A stretch of 64,000 nucleotides of DNA from Cherax quadricarinatus (GCF_038502225.1 NC_091312.1:35696126-35760125), one strand, 5' to 3'. Shown: positions 1-10,808, counted from the stretch's first letter. Notes: a model not told the origin generated them from the sequence alone. Made by a program: numbers and translations.

Positions 1-1798
1 AAAAGTCGGGACATGCCTGCAGAATGTCACATTCAGGGTTTTAAATTGTTCCAAGTAGATAGAAGTATCGGGAAGGGGGGTGGCGTGGCATTGTATGTCC
101 GAGATCGCTTGAACTGTTGCATAAAAACGGGTATTAAGTCTGAAGTAACACATACAGAATCTGTTTGGATAGAATTTTCAGAGGGGCATGAAAAATTAAT
201 TTTAGGTGTGATATACCGTCCCCCAAATTTAGATAGGGACCAGGGGAGACTACTATGGGAGGAAATTGTTAGGGCCACAAGGCACGATAATGTAGTAATT
301 CTAGGAGACTAACTTTAGTCATATTGATTGGAATTTCTTGACTGGGAATTTAGAATCATACGACTTCTTAGAAGTAGTTCAGGATTGTTTTTTGAAGCAA
401 TTTGTGACAGAACCTACAAGGGGTAATAACCTGCTTGACTTAGTTCTGGCAAACAATGAATCCCTTGTTAATAATTTAGAAGTTTCAGAGGAACTGGGTG
501 CTAGCGACCACAAATCAATTACATTTAGAATTGAATGGAAGTATGATAGTAGGGATAACTCAGTAACAGTCCCAGATTTTCGCTTAGCAGATTACGATGG
601 GCTTAGAGAACACTTATCATCTGTTGACTGGGGTAACGATGAGAGCTATCAATATGACAGTTTTCTGAGCACAATACATGCTGCTCAAAGAACGTTTATC
701 CCTTACAAGGAAATTAGATCAAATAGAAATGACCCAAAATGGATGAATAATAGGCTGAAATATCTACTAGGGCATAAGAAAGGAATTTATAGGCGTATCA
801 AAAGAGGCGAGGGTCATCTTATGAATCAGTATATTGACATTAAGAGGGACATTAAAAAGGGGATAAGAAAAGCTAAAAGGGACTATGAAATTAAAGTTGC
901 TAGGGATTCTAAAACTAGCCCAAAAGGTTTTTTCCAGGTCTATAGAACAAAAGTCAGAGATAAGATAGGTCCCCTTAAAAATAACTATGGGCATCTTACT
1001 GACAAAGAGAATGAAATGTGCTCGATTTTAAATAATTATTTTCTCTCGGTTTTTACACAGGAAGACACTAATAATATTCCGGTAATTAATTTTTATAGTG
1101 GATCAGAAGAAGATAAATTATGTAACATCACAGTCACTAGTGAAATGGTTGTGAAGCAGATAGACCGACTGAAGCAAAATAAGTCACCGGGTCCTGATGA
1201 GGTTTTTTCAAGGGTTCTAAAGGATTGCAAAATGGAAGTCTGTGAACCATTAACTAATATTTTTAATTTATCTCTTCAAACAGGTGTAGTGTCTGATATG
1301 TGGAAGATGGCTAATGTAATTCCTATTTTTAAAACAGGGGACAAGTCGTTACCGTCAAATTACCGCCCAATAAGCCTGACCTCAATTGTAGGCAAATTAC
1401 TAGAGTCAATTATAGCTGAGATTATAAGAAGCCATCTCGATAAGCATAGCTTGATTAATGATACTCAGCATGGATTCACAAGAGGCCGGTCTTGTCTAAC
1501 TAATTTATTAACATTCTTCAGTAAAGCTTTTGAGGCTGTTGACCACGATAAAGAATTTGATATTATTTACTTAGATTTTAGTAAGGCATTTGATAGAGTT
1601 CTTCACCAAAGGCTGTTGAAGAAAGTAGCAGCTCATGGCATTGGGGGAAGGGTGCTCTCGTGGATCGAATCATGGCTCACAGACAGGAAGCAGAGAGTGT
1701 CCATAAATGGGGTTAAATCCGAGTGGGGATCTGTAACAAGTGGCGTTCCACAGGGATCAGTCTTGGGCCCGTTGTTGTTTATAATATATATCAGTGAT
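1..1798 (+). mobile_element. CR1-like LINE, copy 1, cut by the window edge and by a PLE
   Basis: This is the ORF2 part (endonuclease then reverse transcriptase) of a non-LTR retrotransposon. It aligns base for base, with few differences, to the fuller copy at 36180-40186. The left end runs off the window. The right end stops inside the reverse transcriptase, just after the [12 protein letters not shown] motif, where PLE sequence begins near 1799. The part encoding the FADD catalytic box and the C-terminus, present in copy 2, is therefore missing. A 2-bp deletion near 310 relative to copy 2 splits the endonuclease frame. Copy 1 keeps a 17-bp segment around 1722-1738 and 4 bp near 1030 that copy 2 has lost, so the two copies carry different lesions. 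Confidence 0.9.
13..312 (+). pseudogene. LINE ORF2 fragment: middle of the apurinic-like endonuclease
   Basis: About 100 residues of an exonuclease-endonuclease-phosphatase (EEP) domain, the nuclease that nicks target DNA for target-primed reverse transcription. Recognisable blocks are GGGVALYVRDRL, LILGVIYRPPNLD and the start of the VVILGD motif. The frame ends at a TAA made by loss of two T residues after GGAGAC, where copy 2 reads GDFNFSHVDW. The initiating part with the catalytic TETW block lies left of the window. It is broken and cannot give an active enzyme. Seen: motifs and deletion. Inferred: inactivity. Confidence 0.85.
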
Positions 1799-1801
1799 TG
1801 A
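338..1801 (+). pseudogene. LINE ORF2 fragment: end of endonuclease plus reverse transcriptase fingers and palm
   Basis: This 487-residue frame continues the ORF2 broken near 310. It starts in the last third of the endonuclease ([13 protein letters not shown], the SDH catalytic block, near residue 57). It then runs through a linker into the reverse transcriptase: [37 protein letters not shown], motif [12 protein letters not shown] and motif [15 protein letters not shown]. The catalytic FADD box is absent because the PLE starts at about residue 486. The apparent ATG at 338 is an internal methionine. The frame is otherwise open over 1.4 kb, which suggests a young copy. Confidence 0.9.
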
Positions 1802-2169
1802 ACATTAAAATGGTATAAAATACCGACAGGTTGTTAGGTAAGACACATATGCAACAGTTAGGTATCTTTATTTCGAAACGTTTCGCCTACACAGTAGGCT
1901 TCTTCAGTCGAGTACAGAAAAGTTGATAGAAGCAGAAGATACTTGAAGACGATGTAATCAGTCCATCACCCTTAAAGTTTTGAGGTGGACAGTCCCTCAT
2001 TCTGGAGAAGAGCATTGTTCCATAGTATGAAACAATATGGAGATGAAGTGGCAGGATGGAGCCTTATATAGCGTCAGGAGGTGAGACGTAGGTCACTAGT
2101 AGAACGCAGATGTTGGGAGGTCAGGTCCCTCTCAAATCCAGCCGTTCTCACTAGTAGAGGTTGTCAAAG
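1799..2169 (-). mobile_element. Penelope-like element terminal fragment, family A
   Basis: The segment starts with AACATTAAAATGGTATAAAA and a CCGACAGG block, then runs through a GTAAGACACATATG block and a hammerhead-like motif at 1873-1911. The same order recurs inverted at 2491-2600. The downstream part (about 1940-2169) has no readable coding frame. PLEs carry pseudo-LTRs with ribozyme motifs, and family membership is inferred from these ends plus the GIY-YIG gene next door. Its right boundary with family D near 2169 is approximate. Confidence 0.65.
1873..1911 (-). ncRNA. Hammerhead-ribozyme-like motif, PLE family A
   Basis: Read on the minus strand: stem I strand TCGA, core CTGAAGAA, stem II GCCTAC with loop TGT and partner GTAGGC, then GAAACGTT, then stem I partner TCGA. 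The core has C3, U4, G5, A6, A7, G8 and A9 plus one extra A before stem II. GAAA and the palindromic ACGU (a possible dimeric stem III) follow, with U as the predicted cleavage-site base. This is the most canonical of the families in the window. Activity is not shown. Confidence 0.7.
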
Positions 2170-2219
2170 TTGACACAATGGAAATATAAACACATATGCA
2201 GTATAATGTGATCCTTTAT

Positions 2220-2258
2220 TGACTACGTTTCGCCCACACAGTGGGCTTTTTCAAGTCA
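2220..2258 (-). ncRNA. Hammerhead-ribozyme-like motif, PLE family D
   Basis: Minus strand: stem I TGAC and partner GTCA pair perfectly. The core TTGAAAAA has U3 and A8 instead of C3 and G8. Stem II GCCCAC pairs with GTGGGC around a TGT loop, and GAAACGTA follows. The cleavage-site base would be A. The element otherwise matches family A position for position. Confidence 0.6.
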
Positions 2259-2269
2259 CAAACAGAACT

Positions 2270-2600
2270 GTTTAGGTAAGACACATATGCAACAGTTAGG
2301 TATCTTTATCGAAATAAAGATACCTAACTGTTGCATGTGTGTTTTACCTAAACAACCTGTCGGTATGAACATTAAAATGGTATAAAATACCGACAGGTTG
2401 TTAGGTAAGACACATAGGCAACAGTTAGGTATTTTTATTTCGAAACGTTTCGTCTTCAAGTCTCTTCTGCTTCTATCAACTTTTCTGTACTCGACTGAAG
2501 AAGCCTACTGTGTAGGCGAAACGTTTCGAAATAAGAATACCTAACTGTTGCCTATGTGTCTTACCTAACAACCTGTCGGTATTTTATACCATTTTATTGT
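2270..2600. mobile_element. Fold-back PLE family A, nested in the family D arm
   Basis: This 331-bp insert is flanked by a perfect 14-bp duplication, TCACAAACAGAACT, at 2256-2269 and 2601-2614. Removing the insert and one duplicate restores continuity with the arm at 3378-3445. Inside are two hairpins: a near-perfect one at about 2275-2345 and a larger one pairing 2368-2450 with 2510-2600. The plus-strand hammerhead-like motif at 2491-2529 lies in the right half. The matching site in the left half, near 2445, has lost stem II. No coding sequence is present. Confidence 0.75.
2491..2529 (+). ncRNA. Hammerhead-ribozyme-like motif, PLE family A
   Basis: Stem I TCGA (2491-2494) and TCGA (2526-2529), core CTGAAGAA (2495-2502), stem II GCCTAC / GTAGGC with TGT loop (2503-2517), and GAAACGTT (2518-2525). 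Identical to the minus-strand copy at 1873-1911. Confidence 0.7.
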
Positions 2601-2781
2601 TCACAAACAGAACTACCTGGGGTGGAAGGAACGCGAGTATTTATAGTCAGGTTCAGAATGCTGAGGTCAGGTGGAGAATGCTGCATCTGATGATGTACCG
2701 AGTGGGGTTATAGTGTCTAAAATCTTGGGTAGCTTGGAAAGGAGATTGGATAAGTTTGTGAGCAGACCTTCTACAGTGTTC

Positions 2782-3481
2782 TTATGTGGGATAGCGATGA
2801 AGAAGTTTCTTGGCAAGTGGTTCAGCTATGTTATAGAAGCCACTATTCTGGTTGAAGTTGTCGGTTATAGAAATAAGTGATGATTCCAGGATTCTTCGGT
2901 ATTGAGTGTTGTCTTCTGTGGCGATAAGTCTTGAGTTTCTGTAGTTTATCAAGTGGTTGTGTGAATTACGGTGTTGTACGCAGGCATTCCTTGTGTCGTC
3001 AGACGTGCTTGCGTATTGGTGTTCTGAAATACGTGTTTGGAGGTCCCTTGATGTTTCGCCCACGTATAACTTGTTGCAGTCATTACAAGGGATTATGTAT
3101 ACCCCTGCAGAGGGTGGAAGCTTGTCCTGTCTATCACTGGTAATATCCTTGATGGTCGTGGTTATGGAGGTAGATACTTGAAATGAGGTATTGGAAAAGA
3201 TGTTGGAAACGTGTTTGGCAATGAAGTTAGTGGGGAGGACTATGTATCTCTTCTCGGCAGTGTCTTCTCTGGGTGTGTTGAAGATGTTTAATGCAGTCTC
3301 TGCAGTCTCTGATGAAGTGACGAGGATAGTGGTGTTTAGAAAATACTTGTTCAATCATCGCGCATTCTTCTTCAAGAAACTCAGCATTCTGAACCTGACT
3401 ATAAATACTCGCGTTCCTTCCACCCCAGGTAGTTCTGTTTGTTACTTGAAAAAACCCACTGTGTGGGCGAAACGTAGTCAA
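2782..3481 (-). pseudogene. PLE protein C-terminus with GIY-YIG endonuclease
   Basis: Two overlapping minus-strand frames make up this remnant. The upstream frame (3481-3227) has EEECAMIEQVFSKHHYPRHFI, typical of the region after a PLE reverse transcriptase. The downstream frame (3354-2782, 190 residues) has the GIY-YIG domain near residues 84-120: GVYIIPC, LYVGET and the R..EH block, followed by CVQHRNSHNHL and a C-terminal LES motif. The frames are offset, so an indel lies near 3230-3350. GIY-YIG nucleases are the known integration enzyme of PLEs. The reverse transcriptase is absent here. Confidence 0.85.
3442..3480 (+). ncRNA. Hammerhead-ribozyme-like motif, PLE family D, slightly decayed
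   Basis: Core TTGAAAAA (3446-3453), stem II ACCCAC / GTGGGC with TGT loop, GAAACGTA (3469-3476), stem I partner GTCA (3477-3480). The 5' stem I strand is TTAC rather than TGAC, giving one mismatch. The first stem II base is A instead of G, a second mismatch. It is the inverted partner of 2220-2258. Confidence 0.5.
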
Positions 3482-3525
3482 TAAAGGATCACATTATACT
3501 GCATATGTGTTTATATTTCCAATGT

Positions 3526-6494
3526 GATCCGTGTTGACAGGATCTTTTCTTGACTGTCACTTTCTTCGTCGTCTGATGTTGATCTTGTTTGACCATTACA
3601 ACATTTAAATGATGCATGACAAGAACAGTTTAGTGTGAATTATAATTTGCCACGATTACGTCTGCATCTAGAAATTTGGCAAGGATTTTCACCTTGGCAT
3701 GTATACCTGAGACACTTTTAAGTTATATTCTTTGCAGTAGTAACTTAGATATTTATTCCTGTATCCTGCTGCGCTGTATGGCCCTTGTAGGCTTAGCGCT
3801 TCTTTTTGATTATAATATTCATTTATCCATCCATAGTATGTGGCTGTCAATTGTGGCGAATATAACTAAAGTTCATTCTTCAAAATATGAGTCTGCAAAT
3901 GAGCACGTTTCACATTTTTCAGAGAATACCTCTACAGGATGTGGAAGTATGACAGATCTCAGGATTATTTGTTGCTCCAGATCTCTCGATCCTTGCAGTC
4001 CACATATTACTCTTGCTTTGTGACACGAATTTGGCCTGTGGCTGTTCAAGACAGGCAGCTAAGAATTTTGTTGCCTGTTCCATCACATCAGGCGAATCAG
4101 CTGAAACTTTATCTAAAATTTATGAGGGTACACCACTTTTTCAACACTTAGAGAATCATTCCCTATCCTACTCCTAGTGTGGAAAATTACATTTATCTGA
4201 ATGTATCATTATATACATAACAGTAAATGAACAAAGATAATTATTATTTATCAGTTAGACAAGTAGGAATTTGGGACACCTAGGTCGCAAAAAATGTCCC
4301 CCTTCGATACCTACAACTGTCATATCCACAAGTTGCTCTAGACCTATTAATTATAAATAAAAGATACATCACCAGGAATTCTGGTAAATAAAAATTTGTG
4401 GACTGTATATTAAATTAATAAAGGATTATATATACACACATATACATAATAGAAGGAGAATATATCTTAATATCACTCACCAATTTGACTGGAGATTAAG
4501 GTGTATCATACTCAGAAAACCCCCCTGTCTACATTTATGATAATAATACTGGCCAGAACTATAAACATAATATAGACATGACTTAGCTGGGGTTCCTGGA
4601 GCTGTCTTGTCCAGTCACCTGATATCTCAAGTTATGGAGGAATGCACATCCAACAATTTCGCCTCCTATTTGAGAGGTGTCAACCCAATTTTACCTCTAG
4701 AGCACGAAAAATTCTTCCCATTTACTAATGTCTGTTACTCCAATTCAAACAAACAACAATGGCAAGTGTCCTTCTGCGCAGGCGCAGCTTCCCGTTTTCG
4801 ATAACAAATTTTATTAAATACAGTATGGCCATCTATTTACATATAACTACTGTATTTCTGGAAAATATATACAGTATTTTCCACACCTAGTATCACACCC
4901 AGTTCAAATATGACCTGTTAACAGTGAATGAATGATACTTGGATATCTTCCAAGGATCACTCACCTTATATAAATAAAAGCTAACATGCCACAGGTAAAC
5001 CATCTTTTACGTGGAAATAACCCTCTACTGTATAATGTAATCATCCACTGGAAATTGGTGAGTATACTTAGGTAGCATGTGTCTTGCACTTACTGAACGA
5101 AGGATCAAGCCTCTACCAGGCTACATTGAATGTCCCACATGGATTTATTGACTCGTACAAAGTAAAAATAATAAAATATGAACCATTCAAAACCTCATTT
5201 ACCATAAATCATGTGCAATAAGTGTTATATACACTGACAGTGATTGGTTGCTTGGCGATACATTATTTGGCCAGTAAGGAAGCTCGGTTTCAAGCAGGGA
5301 TGTAGATTGCCTGTTTGATTGAGTTTAGTCAATCAGTTGGAGAGCTGGGTTTTCGTGAGAGGTGCCGCCGAGCACGAGACAGCGACTCTGCGTGCACAAA
5401 GAAAATAAACACTTCTGCCCTTTATAAGGTGATTCCGTCATCACTGATATTTGTAATCCTTGCTGTAGTGATTAAGTATGATATGAACATCAGTATCATC
5501 TACAGTAATAGTGATGTATTTCTGTTCATTGACTGCAACGTGCATGGCTTGCTGAACAGTGGTATTGCCTACCTCTACATTGTTTCTAGGTCTCCTGCTG
5601 TGTGATCACACCTCCGGGGACTACATGTGTTTCTTGTCCTCTTATAACAAGCTTATGTTTTATATTGTTCTGGTGTAAATCTGTATCCTGTTGATATTTG
5701 CAAATAGTGTTTATCAACCTCTATCAACTGCTTCTTGTTTTCAGTTAGTTTTGGGCTGATGAAATGATGAGATTGCTCTCATTCTTGACACAGACACATA
5801 TTGAATACATTGAACTCAGGACAGTCATCACATTTTACATCTTTCAGGAAAGAAAGGTTACTCTGGCTTTCTGCTGTGACACAATGCGCAAGGAATTTTA
5901 GTGGATGAACCTACTTCATCAGGACTTCAGTTGACGTCTTTGGCTTTTTGGGGGCTATTGTATCTCTATTTCAAGTTCATAGTCTGTTAGCCTTAGCATT
6001 TCATTTTTTTTTAACCTGAGGAATGGTTTGACAATTTAATGTTCTGAGACTCCAGTCTAATTCAGAATTATCTATCGCAGACCGCACCAGGCCATCTTCA
6101 GCTTTGTGAATTGATGACTTTGTGAAGTGTAGTAGGTCATCCAAAATCACTCATACTGTTAAACAGTGCTTAAAACTCCTGCAGAAAGACAACCCAGCCC
6201 ATCTGCAGTGGCGTTGGATAGATTGCTGGTACTGACTTTGTTGTCTGTCAGTAAAACAGGTTTTGTTATTTATCTGTCATCTTACATGTTCTTGATGAAA
6301 AAGATAAGTGTTTCTGCCAGAATGCCAAAAAAAAAAAAAAGTTTCCCATTTCACACTCGTATGGTAGGACGGTAGCACCTCCTTGAACGGGTACTGCCTA
6401 CCAGCCCTACTACCTGCATAATGGTGCATTGCCTCCATTTCCTATGCACAAATTGTGCAGATCTGCTGCATTCCAAAATTTGTAATTTGTCGTC
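3526..6494. other. Unassigned DNA
   Basis: No gene, RNA or repeat array could be supported over most of this stretch, and the open frames are short and lack recognisable domains. A short decapod-type repeat lies at 3768-3830, listed separately. The segment is AT-rich with several TATA-type runs around 4420-4460 and a poly-A run at 6329-6341. Confidence 0.5.
3768..3830 (+). repeat. Short interspersed repeat with GCGCTGTATGRCCC core
   Basis: The core GCGCTGTATGGCCC is followed by TTAGCGCTTC and TTTTTGATTATAATA. A close copy lies at 49738-49805, ending in a long ATT run, and partial copies lie near 40985-41010 and 49930-49955. It may be the 3' end of a SINE or LINE with an (AAT)n tail. The parent element is not visible. 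Confidence 0.45.
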
Positions 6495-6673
6495 TATTAT
6501 AGCCCTGATAATTTATCTATTATAGCCGTGATAATTTATCATCTATTGTAGTCCTGATAACATTTTGTCATCGGTTATAGTCCTGATAACAATTTGTCAT
6601 CTTGTACAAGGAAGGTATACAATACTGACAAGATGAAAGTTAAGACACTCGTGCACCATCTGGTTATCTTTAT

Positions 6674-6710
6674 TGTAGACGTTTCGCCATCCAGTGGCTT
6701 TATCAATACA
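6674..6710 (-). ncRNA. Hammerhead-ribozyme-like motif, PLE family C
   Basis: Minus strand: stem I TGTA pairs with TACA, core TTGATAAA (U3, A8), stem II GCC / GGC around ACTGGAT, then GAAACGTC with predicted cleavage base C. Confidence 0.6.
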
Positions 6711-6863
6711 GATTCTAGGATACAATTAGAAGACAGTAGAACTATATACGTACAAAATTTGAGGTAATCAGTCCCTCAGCCTTGGAGTTGTTGTGGAGAG
6801 CACCGTGGTTGTAGAGATTCTTTTGTATATAGTTCTGTTGTCTTCTAATTATATCCTAGAGTC

Positions 6864-6900
6864 TGTACTGATAAAGCCACTGGATGGCGAAACGTCTACA
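6864..6900 (+). ncRNA. Hammerhead-ribozyme-like motif, PLE family C
   Basis: Stem I TGTA (6864-6867) and TACA (6897-6900), core CTGATAAA (6868-6875), stem II GCC / GGC (6876-6888), GAAACGTC (6889-6896). Here C3 faces A8, a mismatch in the core pair, unlike the other family C copies which have U3 and A8. Confidence 0.55.
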
Positions 6901-7289
6901 ATAAAGATAACCAGATGTGCACATGTGTCTTAACTTTCATCTTGTCTTCTATTATAGCCATGATAACAATTTGTCATATATTATAGTCCTGATAACGATG
7001 TGTAAATTGTGATGCCTTTAAGCAACAGTTGTTAATTTTGGTGACAAAAACTTAATTCACCAGTCTACATGATAGAGGGATGAGCTGCATGCAAATCACT
7101 ACAAATTCCAGCTAATTGATACTGACTTCAGAGATCCATGTGTTGCCTCATCACATTTGTCAAGGATTCGTCCTTCAGTGATTTTTGTCCTTTATGAGGG
7201 TGTAGGTTGGCTTCCGAAAGATGGGGTTTTTTGACTCTCGAAATCGTTCGTCATCGTGTAACAATTGCAAATAAACCACGGAACAGGTG

Positions 7290-7425
7290 GGGTTTCAACC
7301 TAAGTCATACACAAATTAACCCATGTGACTAGTTAATGGTCCAAGTAGGACCGAAACGTCGTCGTAAGTTTCTTTCTCCTATGTGCGGGTTATTTGTGTA
7401 TTGCTCAAGTCACTGTATTGTGACT
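7290..7425 (+). mobile_element. PLE terminal fragment, family E
   Basis: A hammerhead-like relic at 7326-7364 is followed by GTCGTAAG and a CTATGTGCGGGTTATTTGTG block. The same block recurs in reverse at 31205-31260 with its own decayed motif. In the relic, stem I TGAC faces GTCG (three Watson-Crick pairs and one wobble). Stem II GGTCC pairs with GGACC around AAGTA, and GAAACGTC follows. The core reads TAGTTAAT and is degenerate. No coding sequence. Confidence 0.5.
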
Positions 7426-8730
7426 TTTTGTTCTTGATAGGCAGTCAGAACGTCTCGTTTGTGGAGCTTCATCGTCCTCATGTCGGAGTTACTCGTCTTT
7501 TAGGACTCCTTTGGAATGACTTTGTTTCTCAACATATGACTTGAGTATTCGTAGAATCAGATATATTTGTTATTATGACCGTGGTTTACGACGATTTTTA
7601 TGATCGTAGTTTATAATGAGTGTCGTCCCTGAAGAGTTTCCTGTTTCTCACGATGTTCTCAGTTAGCTTACTATTATTGTTTATCAATTGATTGTTCTTA
7701 TTAATCTAACAATTTGTAATTCCATTGTAAATAGCGTTCATCCTCCTTACTGGCAACTATTGAACTATTTTCAAGTCAATTTTCAGACAACGTGTATATG
7801 AGTACCGCTTCAATTTTGCGTATAGCAAACCCTGGTAGGCAAAATATTTAGCAGTGGAGTTACCGACAGTATTTAAAAAAACATTTTTATATACTGCCTG
7901 TGACAAGTGGGGTTGTAGAGGTTGCGTGATAACAGAGGCTTAGTGAAGTGGAGGCAGATAAACAGTGGAAACTCGCAATGACGAACGAGATGTGTTAGTG
8001 AGACTAGCACATTATTCTCTTAGTAACTACTTAGTCAAAACCAAACAACACCGGAAGATTACTTTTATAATGTGCAAATTTAATGGAACAACCATTAGAG
8101 AAACAATAATGGGACCAGAAAGAACAGTCAACGAGCAATGTTATGCAGACGTCAGTCACTGAACAGTTCTTGCCTACACAAAATAATAAATTGTGTGAAA
8201 AGAACTTTCAAAAAACTAACTTGTACTAATAAAGTTACAACTACTTGCAAAGCTAATTATCAGCCAATCATCACTACAAAGTATTTCGGTGGCCATTTTC
8301 ATCTTTGTCAAAATATCTCAAAATAATCTCTACTGACAGAGATCTAGTAAAGTTATTATTCAAACTGATGGTCTCCTCAAGAATAAATCACCGAAAAATA
8401 CTCAAGGCGTCACAAGAAAGCGTGGCAGATGGATGCCGTATTACAATAGATTGGTCCACCTTGGAGTGTTGTGTTCAAGGCAGAACTCTAGTCTTCATTT
8501 TTATTCTTATATTTGACATAGATCATAGAACTATAACAGCATTTGAGAGACAGTACTAGAGTTGCATATATGGAAGACACACAACCTCCTGCAAGTGGTG
8601 GGAAAGAAAGTCTTCAAGTTGGCTCTCCTAATATATGATGATCAACTAAAATTCCAGCTACAATATAGATTTTTTTTTTTCAAAAATAAATGCTGAAAGT
8701 ACAAGTCCCAGTAAAACCGGAAGCTCTAAG
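7426..8730. other. Unassigned DNA
   Basis: No recognisable gene or repeat. Short frames at 7965-8162, 8138-8326 and 8305-8559 have no domain, signal or repeat character that I recognise, and are within what chance would give. Confidence 0.5.
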
Positions 8731-8736
8731 AGTGTT

Positions 8737-8835
8737 TGCATGATGTATGATGTGGCAGCAGTGAAGGAAAGAGGTTGCTTGCATGATGTATGGTGTGGCA
8801 GCAGTGTTGAAGGACAGAGGTTGCATGATGTGGAG
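8737..8835 (+). repeat. Short tandem duplication (about 48 bp unit)
   Basis: TTGCATGATGTATGATGTGG followed by CAGCAGTG recurs with small changes at about 8737 and 8782, with a third partial copy near 8821. Confidence 0.6.
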
Positions 8836-8859
8836 ACAATTCTGGTCAGTGATTCAGGA

Positions 8860-9545
8860 AGGCAAGATACAGTCGGCGGGAGCCCCAGGACAATAGTTCA
8901 GGAAGGCAGGATATCAGCGAGAGCCCCAGGACAGTGGTTCAGGAAGGCAGGATATCAGTCAGTGGGAGCCCCAAGACAATGGTTCGGGAAGGCAGGATAT
9001 CAGTCAGCGGGAGACCAAGGATAGCTTTTCAGGAATGCAGGATATCAGTCATCTGGAGACCCAGGACAATGGTTCAGGAAGGCAGGATTTCAGTCAGCGG
9101 GAGCCCCAGGATAGTGGTTCAGGAAGGCAGAATATCAGCGGGAGACCCAGGATAGTGGTTCAGAAAGGCAGGATATCAGTCAGCGGGAGCCCCAGGATAG
9201 TGGTTCAGGAAGGCAGGATAGCGGGAGACCCAGGATAGTGTTTCAGGAAGGCAGGATATCAGTCAGCGGGAGCCCCAGGATAGTGGGTCAGGAAGGCAGG
9301 ATATCAGTCAACGGGAGCTCCAGGATAGTGGGTCAGGAAGTCTGGATATCAGTCAGCGGGAGCCCCAGGATAGTGGGTCAGGAAGGCAGGATATCAGTCA
9401 GCGGGAGCCCCAGGATAATGGGTCAGGAAGGCAGGATATCAGTCAGCGGGAGCCCCAGGATAGTGGGTCAGGAAGGCAGGATATCAGTCAGCGGGAGCCC
9501 CAGGATAGTGGGTCAGGAAGGCAGGATATCAGTCAGCGGGAGCAG
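8860..9545 (+). repeat. 45-bp minisatellite
   Basis: About 14-15 copies of a 45-bp unit beginning CAGGATATCAGTCAGCGGGA, more homogeneous toward the right. Because 45 is a multiple of 3, the frame from 9238 stays open and reads 15-residue repeats (RISVSGSPRIVGQEG type). Earlier copies with indels break the frame. I treat the frame as a by-product of the array, as there is no start context, domain or signal peptide. Confidence 0.9.
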
Positions 9546-9735
9546 CAGCAGCAGCCACAGGTTAACCTTGTTGGTGCGTGTGTGTTGTGTCAGCATTCCT
9601 GGAGGCAACACAGCCAGTTATGTGGTTCTTGACCCCCTCCCACGCCCCTCCCCAATCCCACGCGCCTTTCCCCTCCCACGCGCCTTCTCCCTCTCACGCC
9701 CACGCCACGGTACGCCCACTACCTTCACGCCCTCT

Positions 9736-10515
9736 CATTACCGTCACTCCTTCCCATTACCTTCACTCCTACCCATTACCTTCACTCCTACCCATTACCT
9801 TCATGGCCACCCATTACTTTCACAACCACCCATTACCTTCATGACTACCCATTACCTTCACAACCACCCATTACCTTCATGACCACCCATTGCCTTCACA
9901 GCTACCCATTACCTTCACAACCACCCATTACCTTTACAACTACCCATTACCTTCACAACCACCCATTAACTTCATGACCACCCATTGCCTTCACAACCAC
10001 CCATTACCTTCACAACCACCCATTACCTTTACAACCACCAATTTTCACAACCACCCATTACCTTCACAACCACCCATTACCTTCACAACCACCCACTACC
10101 TTCACAACCACCCACTACCTTCACAACCACCCATTACCTTCATAACCACCATTACTTTCATAACCATCCATTGCCTTCACATCCACCCATTACCTTTATG
10201 ACCACCCATTATCTTCAGAACCACCCGTTACCTTCATATCCACCCGTTACCTTCATATCCACCCATTACCTTCATAACCACCCATTACCTTCATGACCAC
10301 CCATTACCTTCATGACCACCCATTACCTTCATGACCACCCATTACCTTCACGACCACCCGTTACCTTCAGAACCACCCGTTACCTTCATATCCACCCGTT
10401 ACCTTCATATCTACCCATTACCTTCATGACCACCCATTACTTTCATAACCATCCATTACCTTCAGAACCACCCATTATCTTCACGACCACCCATTACCTT
10501 CACAACCGCATCACA
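9736..10515 (+). repeat. 19-bp minisatellite
   Basis: About 40 copies of a 19-bp unit, CACCCATTACCTTCACAAC, with variants (ATGAC, ATATC, AGAAC). Three units make 57 bp, so any open frame cycles through a 19-residue repeat. This explains the long histidine-, proline- and threonine-rich frames seen here. Confidence 0.9.
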
Positions 10516-10595
10516 ACATCTACACAATACAGGGTAGCGCTGGCTGCTCTCACATTGTGTTGTGCTTCACTTTGAGAGACTCAGGTGTTTACAAT

Positions 10596-10741
10596 GCAAG
10601 CTTCTTGGTTCTTGCTGCAGTCTTGGTTCTTGCTGCAGTCTTGGTTCTTGCTGCAGTCTTGGTTCTTGCTGCAATCTTGGTTCTTGCTGCAGTCTTGGTT
10701 CTTGTTGCAGTCTTAGTGCTTGTTGCAGTCTTGGTTCTTGT
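10596..10741 (+). repeat. 18-bp minisatellite, left part
   Basis: Units of CTTGGTTCTTGCTGCAGT in tandem. The array is interrupted at about 10742 by a fold-back PLE and resumes at 11467. Confidence 0.9.
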
Positions 10742-10808
10742 ACAAGAATGGTATGCAATAAAGACAAGATGAAATTAAGACACACGTGCAACATCTGGGT
10801 ATCTTTAT

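Larger units (their letters stand above)
2170..3525 (-). mobile_element. Penelope-like element, family D, with inverted terminal arms
   Basis: Left arm 2170-2269 continues after an insertion at 2601-2668, and its reverse complement lies at about 3378-3525, so the copy is bounded by arms of about 150 bp. Each arm carries a hammerhead-like motif (2220-2258 minus, 3442-3480 plus). Between the arms lies the C-terminal part of a PLE protein on the minus strand. Most of the element, including all of the reverse transcriptase, is missing. A family-A PLE fold-back is inserted in the left arm at 2270-2600. Confidence 0.75.
6604..6950. mobile_element. Fold-back PLE, family C, short copy
   Basis: Two inverted arms of about 130 bp (6604-6755 and 6825-6950) surround a short spacer. 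Both arms carry the PLE terminal order: an ACAAGATGAAAGTTAAGAC block, an ATCTTTATTGTAGAC block, and a hammerhead-like motif. There is no coding sequence, so it is a non-autonomous copy of only the terminal part. It lies inside a minisatellite. Confidence 0.7.
6495..6995 (+). repeat. Degenerate minisatellite (about 30 bp), split by a PLE
   Basis: Units resembling TATTATAGTCCTGATAACAA followed by TTTGTCATC occur at 6495-6603 (about four) and again at 6944-6995 (about two). The fold-back PLE at 6604-6950 sits between them. Unit length varies from about 29 to 32 bp. Confidence 0.6.

Noticed and set aside
4800..5300. Promoter-like TATA runs in AT-rich DNA
   Set aside because: Such runs are common by chance here and no gene follows.
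9238..10575. Histidine/proline/threonine-rich proteins of 87-214 residues
   Set aside because: Translation of the 45-bp and 19-bp arrays.
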